Assembly: GCF_900111495.1 (NCBI RefSeq)
Contig: NZ_FOIU01000002.1
Location: 1-64,000, forward strand
Reading direction: 5' to 3'
DNA: 64,000 bases
DNA from: Chryseobacterium wanjuense
GTDB taxonomy: Bacteria; Bacteroidota; Bacteroidia; Flavobacteriales; Weeksellaceae
Position numbers and translations under genes: made by a program. How positions within the stretch are numbered: the stretch's first letter is position 1; each line of letters starts with the position of its first letter. Below the pieces are notes generated by a model, which saw only the letters and a program-made list of their open reading frames with translations, was not told the origin of the DNA and did not search any database. Positions 1 to 9,371 of this stretch are shown in pieces.

Positions 1-91
1 TTTTTCTCTAGTTTATTTCTCCCGGAGCTAATCTCTATGCCCATCTAAAGGCTCTTCTGCGCTACCTACTAACATCTCGTTTTCAGTGGGG

Positions 92-124
92 CAAAGATAG
101 GGTGTTTGCCTAATACAAAACAAA
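92..124 (-). promoter_or_regulatory. Leftward promoter at the window edge
   Basis: Read on the minus strand, TATCTTTG at 99-92 fits the Bacteroidota -7 consensus TAnnTTTG. Two candidate -33 TTTG boxes lie upstream, at 119-116 (16-base spacer) and 124-121 (21-base spacer). Transcription would start near 85 and run out of the window. The roughly 85 transcribed bases visible contain no start codon followed by a convincing reading frame, so the product is either an untranslated leader or a stable RNA. An rRNA operon leader is possible but not shown. Confidence 0.5.
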
Positions 125-426
125 TCTATTTAACATAAAATATTTAATTGTGGGAAAGTATTTTATTTAACTTGTTGATATATTTAGATTTATGTAATTG
201 TTAACAGTTATCCACAATGAGTGGATTTTTTGTACATGGTGTTTGGAGTGTGATTTAAATGGATTACAACAGTGATTTCAGTATTATCTATGGATAAAAA
301 AGTTCTAAATCTATTTGAGGTTTTGTATGGAGATCCTTTCAGGATGACAAACTTGGAGGATATTTTTCTAATATTGAAAAATATTGAATTACCAGCTGCT
401 ACCCTAGCCCCGATAGGAACGACATC

Positions 427-471
427 CTTTTTGGTTGCGGCCGGAGCGAAGCGGAGGCCGTAACCAAAAAG
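427..471. repeat. Palindromic dispersed-repeat-like element
   Basis: Arms at 427-442 and 456-471 are complementary over 16 bases with one mismatch (CTTTTTGGTTGCGGCC against GGCCGTAACCAAAAAG), around a 13-base loop. The flanks (CTACCCTAGCCCCGAT before, AGTGGATAGCGGGATTAAG after) resemble, from memory, a palindromic element scattered through intergenic regions of Chryseobacterium genomes. It is the only copy in this window. GC content is well above that of the surrounding DNA. It could fold in RNA or DNA; no protein is encoded. Confidence 0.55.
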
Positions 472-596
472 ATATAGTGGATAGCGGGATTAAGCTCCTT
501 ATTGAGTGGGAGGGTTTATGGGTTGGAGGGTATGAGGGTATGAGTGTTTGAGGGAGGAATGTTTGGAAGTGAGTGTGGGGTGAGTTTCTTGATCGT
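472..596. other. G/T-rich non-coding stretch
   Basis: After the palindrome the plus strand becomes strongly G- and T-rich, with short near-repeats of the type GGGTATGA and GTTTGAGGGAGG. Short open frames here on both strands lack any recognisable protein features. I see no gene, promoter or terminator in it. Confidence 0.4.
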
Positions 597-956
597 TTAG
601 AGAAAACGTTTGGCAAGTACCTTATATATATAGTAGCCGATGAGACAGCCGATGGTATCTGCTATGATATCTAAGTTTTCCATGGATCTGCCTAGTCCCA
701 TTTCTTCCTGGAGAATCTCGGTAAGGAAGGCATATATAAGGATGATCTGAATAAAGTAAGAAAACTTGATTCTGGGGAATGCAGCCATGAAACAGAATCC
801 CAGTGCTGCAAATATGCTTAAGTGTAAAGCTTTGTCGATGCCGCTGAACATAAACCAATATTCGTGGTTTTCTTCACCGGGCTTGAGAAGCATATAAGTA
901 AGAAATGCCCAATAAATGGGCAATATCTTACTAAATATTTTTGAAATTTTATCCAA
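597..956 (-). CDS. VanZ-like family membrane protein
   Basis: This encodes a small integral membrane protein of the VanZ-like type, a family named after a teicoplanin-resistance protein whose biochemical role is unclear. Four hydrophobic segments are visible in about 119 residues, with the family's Asp/His segment (GIDKALHLSIFAALGF) after the first loop and a Leu/Ile-rich C-terminal helix ending in a basic tail. An ATG at 1013 would make 138 residues but would lie 65 bases inside gcvH. I prefer the TTG at 956, which overlaps only the last codons of gcvH and gives an N-terminus starting MDKISKIF. The overlap implies co-transcription and translational coupling with gcvH. The exact start is uncertain. 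Confidence 0.75.
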   Translation of the reverse strand: MDKISKIFSKILPIYWAFLTYMLLKPGEENHEYWFMFSGIDKALHLSIFAALGFCFMAAFPRIKFSYFIQIILIYAFLTEILQEEMGLGRSMENLDIIADTIGCLIGYYIYKVLAKRFL

Positions 957-1326
957 TGATTGCCTGATATTCTTCAGCAGATAGCAATTCTGAATGATCA
1001 GCACCTTCAGCAACTTCTAATTTGATGATCCATCCGTTTCCGTAAGGGTCTGTATTTAACAATTCCGGCTGGTCTTCTAATTCTGAATTGAATTCTATCA
1101 CTTTTCCTGAAATTGGTAAGAATAAGTCTGAAACTGTTTTTACAGCTTCTACACTTCCGAAAACATCTCCTCCATTAAGATCCTCATCTACAGTATCCAC
1201 ATCTACATAAACGATATCTCCCAACTCTCCCTGTGCAAAGTCTGTAATACCGATTGTAGCAACGTTACCTTCGATCTTAATCCATTCGTGATCTTTGGTG
1301 TACTTTAATTCTGATGGTGTGTTCAT
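949..1326 (-). CDS. gcvH: Glycine cleavage system H protein
   Basis: This is the lipoyl carrier of the glycine cleavage complex. It shuttles the aminomethyl group from glycine between the P, T and L proteins in the cytoplasm. The 125-residue length is typical. The lipoylated lysine is K63 in the conserved GSVEAVKTVSD segment, and the surrounding hammerhead domain (YTKDHEW at the start, GNGWIIKLE near the end) is intact. P, T and L genes are not in the window, as is common in Bacteroidota, where gcvH is often unlinked. A consensus promoter lies upstream at 1347-1377, and the VanZ-like gene overlaps its 3' end. Confidence 0.95.
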   Translation of the reverse strand: MNTPSELKYTKDHEWIKIEGNVATIGITDFAQGELGDIVYVDVDTVDEDLNGGDVFGSVEAVKTVSDLFLPISGKVIEFNSELEDQPELLNTDPYGNGWIIKLEVAEGADHSELLSAEEYQAIIG

Positions 1327-1346
1327 TTTTTAATTTTTATTTTGTA

Positions 1347-1377
1347 CAAATGTATTCAAAATTCTACAAGGTTCAAA
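1347..1377 (-). promoter_or_regulatory. gcvH promoter
   Basis: Minus-strand TTTG (1377-1374), a 19-base spacer and TACATTTG (1354-1347) match the Bacteroidota sigma-A consensus exactly. The -7 box lies about 20 bases before the gcvH start, giving a very short leader. Confidence 0.75.
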
Positions 1378-1390
1378 TATCGGATATAAA

Positions 1391-1418
1391 AAATGTCCTC
1401 CAAAATTGAAGGACATTT
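1391..1418 (-). terminator. sprA terminator
   Basis: Arms AAATGTCCTCCAA (1391-1403) and TTGAAGGACATTT (1406-1418) form a 13-base stem with one mismatch. On the minus strand the hairpin is followed by a T-run (TTTTTTATAT). It lies just after the sprA stop codon and upstream of the gcvH promoter. Confidence 0.75.
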
Positions 1419-1437
1419 AAATTTATTTTAATTCTAA

Positions 1438-4400
1438 TTAGAAACCTCCGCCTGAGTCCCCGAATGTAAACGTCGCAGAAATACCTGCTCTGATCGTTGA
1501 CAATGGGAATGCCGTTGAGATCTTGTATTTAGAAGTCATCTGTTCGTAGAATACTCTTAAGTTCAGGTTTTCAGATACATTGTAGTCTGCAGAGATCTTA
1601 ATGTTCATCAATTTCTGGCCTCCTGTTATCTGTGAGTCATCCAATAAGATATTCGTAATACTTGTTTTACTATCTCTTAATGAGAAGTCTCCTCTGATGT
1701 TAAGATCACTTCCTTTCGCTTTTCCTCTTCCTCTCACATTGGTCATTCCCAATCTGAAGTTTCTGATGATATATCCAACTCTTACAACATATTCACTGTT
1801 TGAATCTTCTGTTAAAGTCTGATTTACCAATCCTAGCAATAACGTTCTTAATCTGTTATACTGAATACCGAACTGCATATTGTTTCTCATCGTAACATCT
1901 ACCCCAATCAAAGGTGAGAAGTTTTCCACGTAACCTACCTGAGCGAAGGTAAACGGATTGATGTAATCATCATTAATATCTCTTCCGGAGCTTGTCAATG
2001 AATTAAGTCTGTTGAAATAATCAATACTTGACTGAATCCCTGTTGCCGTATATGTTGCCTGATAAGCATGTAAGATATCAAACTTCGAGAACTGTCCGTT
2101 GATGATCGGAATATTTCTTAATCCTGAATAAGTAATCTTCCAGTTTGGAATCGGAAGTCCCGCTTTTTTAGGATTGGTCATCTGTTTCGGAGATTTTCCT
2201 TCCACCGCTGCTCTGAACGCCGGAATCAAAATATAAGCATTTGAAATTCCGTACCCGTCTTTGAATCCGTTTGATTCTAATTGCCCTGGCATTTGCTGAG
2301 ACAATATTCTCGCATTTTCCCTGATGGACTGATACACTGCAGCACCATCTTTAAATGCCGTTTTCAGAAGTACCACAGAGTTTGAATATGTTACCAGATC
2401 ATTCGCAAATGTGTAATCCGGATTTGCAATTCCCGTAATCGGATCACGATAATTGAATCCGGTATGCGAGAAGTTTCTGTTATAGTTATGCAATGCACTG
2501 ATGTCAATTCTAAGATCATTCATCGGCATTACCTGCAAATTCGCCCGTATTTCCCTCGTAGACATTCGGATGTAAGGATCTGTCATAAATTCAGAATCAC
2601 TTACCCAACCGTTTTCCATTACGGCTCTTCTGATATCTGCCTGTGAACCCAATAGGAATCCGATGGTTGGCCCCCCTAATGTTTGCCCATATCCGTACCA
2701 GTTTGGAGCAGATAATAATCCCGGAAGTACTGTACCGTTATTTTCCGAATAATTAATATCCAATTGCTTGATCGATGTCAGCAAATACGCCATACTCTGT
2801 AGCGGAGTCAGTCTGTTTTTAAACTTATACTTTTTATAAGCATATCTGTTTTTCTCCCAAGCCTGAGTGTACACGTTATTTAATGAATCAATTTCCTGCT
2901 TACGTTTCTGAAGTTTTGTCGAAAGATTTTTAAAATATTTAAACTGACCAAAGAACTTCGTAAAATCTGCAGACGCCGTAGCCTGAATCACATTCGTGTT
3001 CTGACCAATTGATCCTAAGCTTCCGTCCGGACTGGAAAGTAAAACTGTAGATCTTGAATTCCAGTTGTATGTAAATCCGTACCCAATTTCTGCATCGATG
3101 AAATCTAAATATGGAAGATACTGGAACGGTAATTTATAATTCAACTGTACTCTGTGGTTATACAATACAGGTCTTCCGGCTCTGAACACATTTCCGAAAA
3201 TCGAATTATTATCCATTGAATTGACATCCACATTATCATTCAGCGTTCTTGTCGCAGAGTTGATTTCAAGTTTTAAAGATTTGGTAAAATTAAATCCTAA
3301 ACCATATTGCCAACCGAAATAGAAGTTTCTGTTTTTGATGGCTCCGAAATCATCATTATAATTTCCACTCAAGATTGCATCGATATTTCTGAATTCTAGT
3401 TCATTGTAATTTCTGTCAACCTCAGTTCTGAAAGAGAATCTTGTCGGAACCGGATTGAAATTGAATTCTTTCACCCATTTCAGATATTTTGTAGACTTCG
3501 CCGTGTCGCTGATCATTTTATTAAATGGCTTAATTACCCACGGTTTGAAAGTATAATTATAATCAATATATCCTCTCAAATATTGTCTGTAATTTCTCTT
3601 GGTATAAATATCTCTATAGAAATCGTCGTTATAAACGGCAGTTACAGAAAGGTTTTCCACGTCATAGAATTTTGGTTTTCTATTCTGATTCATTCTTTCT
3701 TTATGCATATTTACAACACCGATACTTCTTTGTTGAGTATAGGTTCTTGCTACTTTTTTCAGCTGTTCTTTATTCGCTGCATTCTTGAACTCCACATCGG
3801 TATCCAAAGGATTATATTTCGGATCTTCGATTGTCTGAGAGTATGAATAATTCACAGGGATTTTCACACCACTCTTTTCCGGTAGGAACTTGTCAACATT
3901 AATTGCTGTATTGATACTGAAAGCAGATTGTGTCGACTGATTTCTTTCCGCCGGTTTTGAATCTATATTTCCGAAACCAACTGAAGTATAAGATGCGCTT
4001 GTATTTACTGTAGCAAAATCTCCAAGGTTGAAATTCAAACTTGCATTTCCTGCGTAACCTCCATCGTTTTCGATTTCAGAAAGACGGATTTCGTTTACCC
4101 AAAGGACTCTGTCAATTGAAGTTCCCGTACTTCGTTGATCGCCATTTCTAATACCTACCATAATGGTAGTAACGTTTCCTAAACTAGGGCGACCTTTTAT
4201 ATAAATACTTTTAAATGTATTACCTGGATCAAAAACCTCATCTTTTGTCCTTTCAACAATCTTATTAGACTTATTTTTATCTCTTCTTATTTTTGCATCT
4301 ACAAAATCCTGAATATTCAAATCCACATCATTTTCGAACGGCCAGATTTCTAGTGGTGCAGTTGCTGTACTTGGAGTAAGCTTCAAAGATGCTTCGTATT

Positions 4401-7400
4401 CATAGTAGTTATCAGTAGCATCACTTCCTAAACGAATAAAGAATTTCGTTTTTTCATCAATCTGACCAATATTAGGATCTCTGTTTCCCGGATCATGAGC
4501 ATGTACAAAAAGTTTTAATTTTTTATACCTTCTCATATCCAAAGAAGTATTTTTAAATACTCCTCTTGCTTCCGGAATTACAAGATTATTAGCCTTCAAA
4601 TATAAGGAAGCTTCATTTTGTCTTTGAGCTCCAGCGTTTCCGCTTAAAATCTGTCTGTCGATTCCCGGAGGCAGTACATATGGTGGCTGGTTTAATGCAT
4701 TTTCTTCAATATTTACACTTCCAACTTCAAGATTACTTGTATTAACATCCGTACTTCCTTCATCTTTTGCTGGATCAGGTATTACAATCCCAGTCCCATT
4801 ATTTATCCAATATTTTGCAATATTTTTCGGATACTTTCTCCAGTCTGATCTTACCAAATCCATGGTTCCAAATCTTAACGTTGATGTCTGATCGAATCCT
4901 TTTAATAATAATCTTGCGAATCTTACATTATTCAGAATTGAAGGATTTTTATCTCCACCAAGATTTGGTTTATTAGGATTATTAAAGTCTGAAACAGGGA
5001 TTCTAAATAAATACCACTTTACATCATCAGTTTGGCCATTTTGGAATGTTGCCTGAACAGTTTTCTGATCAACAATATAATTATCAACACCTGCTGCTAA
5101 ACTAGCTTGATCTAAATTAACAACATATTCATTATAACTTTCACTTTGATCCAGATTATAATCTTTATTAATATCTTCCGCATCCGGAGTCTGAGAAGCT
5201 ACTTCCAAAGAATTACTCTGAGAGTTTCCTTCCGGACCTCTGAAATATTTGTATCGCTGAATTACTGAAGAAGCCTGGTTTCCCGTAAATTTATCAGACA
5301 TATAGAATACAAAGTCATCTACTGCAGGGTCGGAAACATTCGTTACCGGGTTCACAAAAGTATTCCCGAATAAAGCTGCTTCCTGATCGGAGCTTAAACC
5401 ATCGTATCCGGCATCCTGAGCGATTCTGTCTCCACCTTCACTTGAGAAAGCATAAAGAATCGGTGGCTGCTTAGGTTGAGTCCCCCAATTTGAATTGGTG
5501 GTTGTAGACGGAGCTGAAGGTGTAGGAAGACCATTTTCATACTGCATTTGTCCGTCTTTCAGGATGTCTTCAGAAACGTTTCCTAATTGCAGTAAAAGTT
5601 TCGGAGTTGTTCCCAGTGTATTTCCGTCTGCATAAGGATCCATCAACCAGAATTCAACATATTCTATATTTGAATCTACAAAATTGGAAACTGAAACAGG
5701 TCTCATGATCCCGGCCCATCTTTGCGTTGTACTTTCCGGTACCGAGTTTGCGTTGTAAGGTCCTTTTTCAGTAGGATAATACGAGATATCAAAAGTATTT
5801 GTAAAGGTTTGCTCACCAGCCACAAAGTCTCTGTTGTTGTAAATTTCAGAGAATTGAACCCTTCTTGATGCGTGGTTTGAAACTGACTGCGGAGTAATTC
5901 CCGTTGGAGCTTTACCTCCCACTCCCCAGAATCTTGGGTCAATGTTATACCAGGACAATAGACCTCTTCCGTATCCTTCCGTAATATCATTATTCTTACC
6001 GGCTCCTTGGAAAAGAGGATCATCTTGATTCTTTTCAGGTTTTGAAGCTAAGCTCCATGCTGTCGGTTCTTTAAGGGTAATTTTCGAAGTCGTCTGTTCA
6101 AAATCGTCGATGTACGACTGATCGTTGATTCCTTTATTGAGTCCCGGAAGCAAATAAGCCGCCTCCATTTTGAAGTTCAAATTAGATGGAGCTTCTGTAT
6201 TTACTAATGGAATTTTATCTGTTAATCTTGTCAGGAACGGAAGCTGATTGTTGTACATCAAATTGATTCCCGCCATAGTATTGTTCACGGCTTCCTGACC
6301 ATAGCTTACTTTTTGGGTAAGCGGTGATTCGGAATAATTGACAACCGTAGCTCCCAAGATAAAGTTTTCATTAAATCTTCTTTCTAAATTCAATCCTAAG
6401 AACCGTTTTCTCTGGGTATTAAATGTTAATTGATTTTCTAATGAAATATTAATAGCCTGTCCGGATTGTTTTACCTGTTCATTAATGATAGTCACCGTTC
6501 CCAGCATATAATCTACCGTATAGTCGATACCTTCCGTCAGCTGAACTCCATTTGCGGAAACTTTTACCGAACCTTGCGGAACGTTTACAGCACCCAAAGA
6601 AATTCCTTGTCCCTGAATTCCTTTATAACGGCCTTCAAGGGTGTATCGCTGTGCCAGGTTACTGGATATTGCCGACTGTTTTTGCTTCGAATAGAGATCC
6701 GAGAATACATACTGCGGATCATTACTTCCTATCACACTCTGAATATAGCTACCAAATGGCTGAACTTTCGTAAAGATCACCCTCCCCGTTTCTGGGCGGA
6801 TGGTGATTCCGTTGACAAAGTCGAAAATACCATCTCCTGTTGTACTCCCGTTGTTCTGTAAATCGCCGTTTACGTTTAGCCTATCCCAATTTAATAGTTT
6901 AATTAATGGAATACTGCTTACCTGAGGCATATTATTAACAGGAAGATAGTTCACTTTACCTCCAGACTGCGGATCTCTGTACAATACATTTAAAATAAAT
7001 CCGTCCTGATTCACTTGTCCTGCATCCAGAGAATAGATGTTTTTCATCATCAAATTCCACATCGGGGACGAAGTGTTTACCGTTGTATTCGGTTTTAAAA
7101 CTTTAGTAACCAAAACCGTACTTTCTTCCGAGAACTCCCCTACTTTGTACACCTGATTACTTCCATTCACAGTATAAGAGAATGAAACCGCTAAAAGCTG
7201 ATTAAAATTTAGTTTCTGATTCAATGAAATGTATCCCAGCTGCGGCTGTAAGGTATATTCGTTTTGATTTAATCTTCTTGCTTTTTTGCTAAAAATGAAA
7301 TGCTCCCCGTCTACATAAGGTTCCGGACCTCCTCCTGTAGCTACCGGAAGACTGGTTCCTTTTATCGCATCATAGGCTGTACTTGCATCCCTGATTCCCG

Positions 7401-8574
7401 GCAATGCACTCACTGTAGAGTATAAATTGAAGCCTGTCTGATCATTGTTTGGAAGACCTCCTCCGTCACCTAAATCCCTGATTCCGACAATACTTTTCTG
7501 ATATTGCAAATTGGTATTTCCCTGGTCAAGCACCCAGACTTCCATTCTTGTAATGCTGATTTTCGAATTGATCTGAGGATAATTAAGCAATGAATTATCA
7601 TAATTATTAAGGAAATAATGCCCTAAAAAGTAGTGCTGGTTGTCTTCATAATCAATTGCATTCAATTTAAATGTATTCATGACACCGCCACCCTGAACGG
7701 TAATATTTCTCGCTTCCCCCTGTTGTTGGGAAAGCACTACTGTTCCGTATGTTTTGCCCAGCTGGAACTCGGTTTTCACCCCGAATAAAGATTGCGAACC
7801 GCGTATCAAACTGGTTGACAGCGGCATATTTACGTTACCAAATTCTACTCTTTTGATGATTTTATCTTCTCCCCCGGAATTAGGCTTGTCTACATCATTC
7901 AAGCCCTTCTGCTGAAGATCTTTCCAGCTTCCTTTTGCCTGCCAAACCAAATTCATCCTATTCTCAAATGCAAAACCGCTCTGGGTATCATAGTTGGCTT
8001 TCAACTGCAGGTTATCTCCCACTTTTCCTAATAAACCAAGCTGAATTCTCTGGTTGATATCAAACGTAAAACTTGTTCTGTTTTGAGGTAAGATCAACGG
8101 ATTATCAATTTTTTGATACAACCCTCCAAAGTCGAAAGATGCGTATCCGGAAGGGATAATTTCAATTTTATTGCTTCCGAAAATTGTTTCGAAAAGCTTG
8201 TTGTTAATCGTTAAAGAAGGAATTAAACCTTTTCTCGCCGCATCGCTTTTATCTTTTCTAAACATCAAACTGTAACGGTCTGATTTCTCTTTATAATAAG
8301 CCTTTGTCTGTGCCGCCATCATGAACTCTTTGTAGTCTTCAGGGGACATCGCGGTCGGAGGTCCTGTAATCGTATTCCCAATCTTCGGATATACGTAATA
8401 CATGCCGGTTTTTATATCATAGTAGGCTTCATACTGGGTAGGATCCGCCAACTGATAATCTTTTTTAATAATTGCCGTATCACGTACAGGCCTCTGCTGC
8501 GCAAAGGCAGTGACTGACATGCACAAGAACGACAGGAACAAAAATATATTGAGATACTTATTATTTGCCACCAA
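1438..8574 (-). CDS. sprA: T9SS outer-membrane translocon protein SprA (SovA)
   Basis: SprA forms the giant beta-barrel channel through which the type IX secretion system exports folded cargo, and it is needed for gliding in flavobacteria that glide. At 2,378 residues it is close to the roughly 2,400 expected of the family. A signal peptide is clear (hydrophobic residues 8-24, ending AFAQ). Long repeated beta-strand segments with aromatic ends run to the C-terminus, which finishes in a phenylalanine-containing strand (ATFTFGDSGGGF) as outer-membrane barrels do. It starts 3 bases after ruvA, a gene order I know from other flavobacteria, and ends at a hairpin terminator. Partners such as PorV, PPI and Plug are not in the window, but two T9SS cargo genes are (41,075 and 59,742). 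Confidence 0.96.
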   Translation of the reverse strand: MVANNKYLNIFLFLSFLCMSVTAFAQQRPVRDTAIIKKDYQLADPTQYEAYYDIKTGMYYVYPKIGNTITGPPTAMSPEDYKEFMMAAQTKAYYKEKSDRYSLMFRKDKSDAARKGLIPSLTINNKLFETIFGSNKIEIIPSGYASFDFGGLYQKIDNPLILPQNRTSFTFDINQRIQLGLLGKVGDNLQLKANYDTQSGFAFENRMNLVWQAKGSWKDLQQKGLNDVDKPNSGGEDKIIKRVEFGNVNMPLSTSLIRGSQSLFGVKTEFQLGKTYGTVVLSQQQGEARNITVQGGGVMNTFKLNAIDYEDNQHYFLGHYFLNNYDNSLLNYPQINSKISITRMEVWVLDQGNTNLQYQKSIVGIRDLGDGGGLPNNDQTGFNLYSTVSALPGIRDASTAYDAIKGTSLPVATGGGPEPYVDGEHFIFSKKARRLNQNEYTLQPQLGYISLNQKLNFNQLLAVSFSYTVNGSNQVYKVGEFSEESTVLVTKVLKPNTTVNTSSPMWNLMMKNIYSLDAGQVNQDGFILNVLYRDPQSGGKVNYLPVNNMPQVSSIPLIKLLNWDRLNVNGDLQNNGSTTGDGIFDFVNGITIRPETGRVIFTKVQPFGSYIQSVIGSNDPQYVFSDLYSKQKQSAISSNLAQRYTLEGRYKGIQGQGISLGAVNVPQGSVKVSANGVQLTEGIDYTVDYMLGTVTIINEQVKQSGQAINISLENQLTFNTQRKRFLGLNLERRFNENFILGATVVNYSESPLTQKVSYGQEAVNNTMAGINLMYNNQLPFLTRLTDKIPLVNTEAPSNLNFKMEAAYLLPGLNKGINDQSYIDDFEQTTSKITLKEPTAWSLASKPEKNQDDPLFQGAGKNNDITEGYGRGLLSWYNIDPRFWGVGGKAPTGITPQSVSNHASRRVQFSEIYNNRDFVAGEQTFTNTFDISYYPTEKGPYNANSVPESTTQRWAGIMRPVSVSNFVDSNIEYVEFWLMDPYADGNTLGTTPKLLLQLGNVSEDILKDGQMQYENGLPTPSAPSTTTNSNWGTQPKQPPILYAFSSEGGDRIAQDAGYDGLSSDQEAALFGNTFVNPVTNVSDPAVDDFVFYMSDKFTGNQASSVIQRYKYFRGPEGNSQSNSLEVASQTPDAEDINKDYNLDQSESYNEYVVNLDQASLAAGVDNYIVDQKTVQATFQNGQTDDVKWYLFRIPVSDFNNPNKPNLGGDKNPSILNNVRFARLLLKGFDQTSTLRFGTMDLVRSDWRKYPKNIAKYWINNGTGIVIPDPAKDEGSTDVNTSNLEVGSVNIEENALNQPPYVLPPGIDRQILSGNAGAQRQNEASLYLKANNLVIPEARGVFKNTSLDMRRYKKLKLFVHAHDPGNRDPNIGQIDEKTKFFIRLGSDATDNYYEYEASLKLTPSTATAPLEIWPFENDVDLNIQDFVDAKIRRDKNKSNKIVERTKDEVFDPGNTFKSIYIKGRPSLGNVTTIMVGIRNGDQRSTGTSIDRVLWVNEIRLSEIENDGGYAGNASLNFNLGDFATVNTSASYTSVGFGNIDSKPAERNQSTQSAFSINTAINVDKFLPEKSGVKIPVNYSYSQTIEDPKYNPLDTDVEFKNAANKEQLKKVARTYTQQRSIGVVNMHKERMNQNRKPKFYDVENLSVTAVYNDDFYRDIYTKRNYRQYLRGYIDYNYTFKPWVIKPFNKMISDTAKSTKYLKWVKEFNFNPVPTRFSFRTEVDRNYNELEFRNIDAILSGNYNDDFGAIKNRNFYFGWQYGLGFNFTKSLKLEINSATRTLNDNVDVNSMDNNSIFGNVFRAGRPVLYNHRVQLNYKLPFQYLPYLDFIDAEIGYGFTYNWNSRSTVLLSSPDGSLGSIGQNTNVIQATASADFTKFFGQFKYFKNLSTKLQKRKQEIDSLNNVYTQAWEKNRYAYKKYKFKNRLTPLQSMAYLLTSIKQLDINYSENNGTVLPGLLSAPNWYGYGQTLGGPTIGFLLGSQADIRRAVMENGWVSDSEFMTDPYIRMSTREIRANLQVMPMNDLRIDISALHNYNRNFSHTGFNYRDPITGIANPDYTFANDLVTYSNSVVLLKTAFKDGAAVYQSIRENARILSQQMPGQLESNGFKDGYGISNAYILIPAFRAAVEGKSPKQMTNPKKAGLPIPNWKITYSGLRNIPIINGQFSKFDILHAYQATYTATGIQSSIDYFNRLNSLTSSGRDINDDYINPFTFAQVGYVENFSPLIGVDVTMRNNMQFGIQYNRLRTLLLGLVNQTLTEDSNSEYVVRVGYIIRNFRLGMTNVRGRGKAKGSDLNIRGDFSLRDSKTSITNILLDDSQITGGQKLMNIKISADYNVSENLNLRVFYEQMTSKYKISTAFPLSTIRAGISATFTFGDSGGGF

Positions 8575-8577
8575 ATG

Positions 8578-9162
8578 TTAAATGTTTTTTAAAATTTGTT
8601 TTACCAACTCTTCTATTGAAATGTTAGGATCTTGTTTTATTATTTTATCTGCAAGCTTCTCGCTCATTCGCTTAGGAATCCCTAAAACTTCTAATGCAGA
8701 TAACGATTCTTCCTTAATTTTATTATTTACAAATGTAGAAATATTTTCTTCCGGATCACTGAATTTCTGGACTTTATCTTTAAGGTCTACAATAATTCTT
8801 TCGGCAGTTTTGGCTCCGATTCCTTTTGCTTTTTGAATCAGGGCACTGTTGCGGGAAAGGATCGCCGAAGCAATCTCTTCAAGACTTAAAGTCGACAGTA
8901 AAATAAGGGCAGAAACTGCTCCTACTCCATTAACGCTTATTAACAAATTGAACATCTCTTTTTCTGAACGAGTGTTAAAACCAAAAAGCAAATGGGCGTC
9001 TTCTCTAATGATCTGTTGAATAAAAAGAAAGGTTTCCTGATTGGGATTCAGTGATTGTGAGGTCATTAGGCTTATGCCGACATAGTAACCAACTCCTTGT
9101 ACGTTGATCACTGCGTAGGTAGGCGTAAGTTCCTGAACAATACCTTGTAGTGAAAATATCAT
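8578..9162 (-). CDS. ruvA: Holliday junction branch migration protein RuvA
   Basis: RuvA binds four-way DNA junctions and loads the RuvB motor for branch migration during recombination and repair. The 194-residue length is normal. The N-terminal OB domain (residues 1-65, beginning MIFSLQGIVQE), the helix-hairpin-helix DNA-binding pair (LLISVNGVGAVSALILLS and KAKGIGAKTAERIIVDLKDK) and the C-terminal RuvB-binding domain (residues 145-194) are all recognisable. It is the first gene of a pair with sprA. A -7-like TATATTTG lies at 9189-9182, about 20 bases before the start codon. Confidence 0.96.
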   Translation of the reverse strand: MIFSLQGIVQELTPTYAVINVQGVGYYVGISLMTSQSLNPNQETFLFIQQIIREDAHLLFGFNTRSEKEMFNLLISVNGVGAVSALILLSTLSLEEIASAILSRNSALIQKAKGIGAKTAERIIVDLKDKVQKFSDPEENISTFVNNKIKEESLSALEVLGIPKRMSEKLADKIIKQDPNISIEELVKQILKNI

Positions 9163-9280
9163 TATTAATTTTTAAAACTCCCAAATATAGCAAATTAAAC
9201 TAATTAATGTTTTCATTTCACGCACGAATGATTTTTAACTTAATTTTTGTTGCCGGATTTAAAGATTTAATACAAAAACA

Positions 9281-9305
9281 AAAGACTCCAAAATCTGGAG
9301 TCTTT
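9281..9305 (-). terminator. maeB terminator
   Basis: A perfect 10-base stem (AAAGACTCCA at 9281-9290, TGGAGTCTTT at 9296-9305) with a 5-base loop lies after the malic enzyme stop. The minus strand continues TTGTTTTTG, a suitable U-rich tail. Confidence 0.8.
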
Positions 9306-9371
9306 GTAAAATTATTATTGTTTCTGAATTATTTAATTAAAAAAATACTTTAATTAATCTAAATTTAAAAA

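Noticed and set aside
272..616. Short open frames on both strands (63 and 70 codons) around the palindromic repeat
   Set aside because: They run through the dispersed repeat and G/T-rich DNA, have no recognised domain and no promoter-linked start.
6466..6861. A 131-codon plus-strand frame, and several similar ones, antisense to sprA
   Set aside because: They lie wholly inside the well-supported sprA gene and their translations look random and are rich in residues expected from antisense reading.
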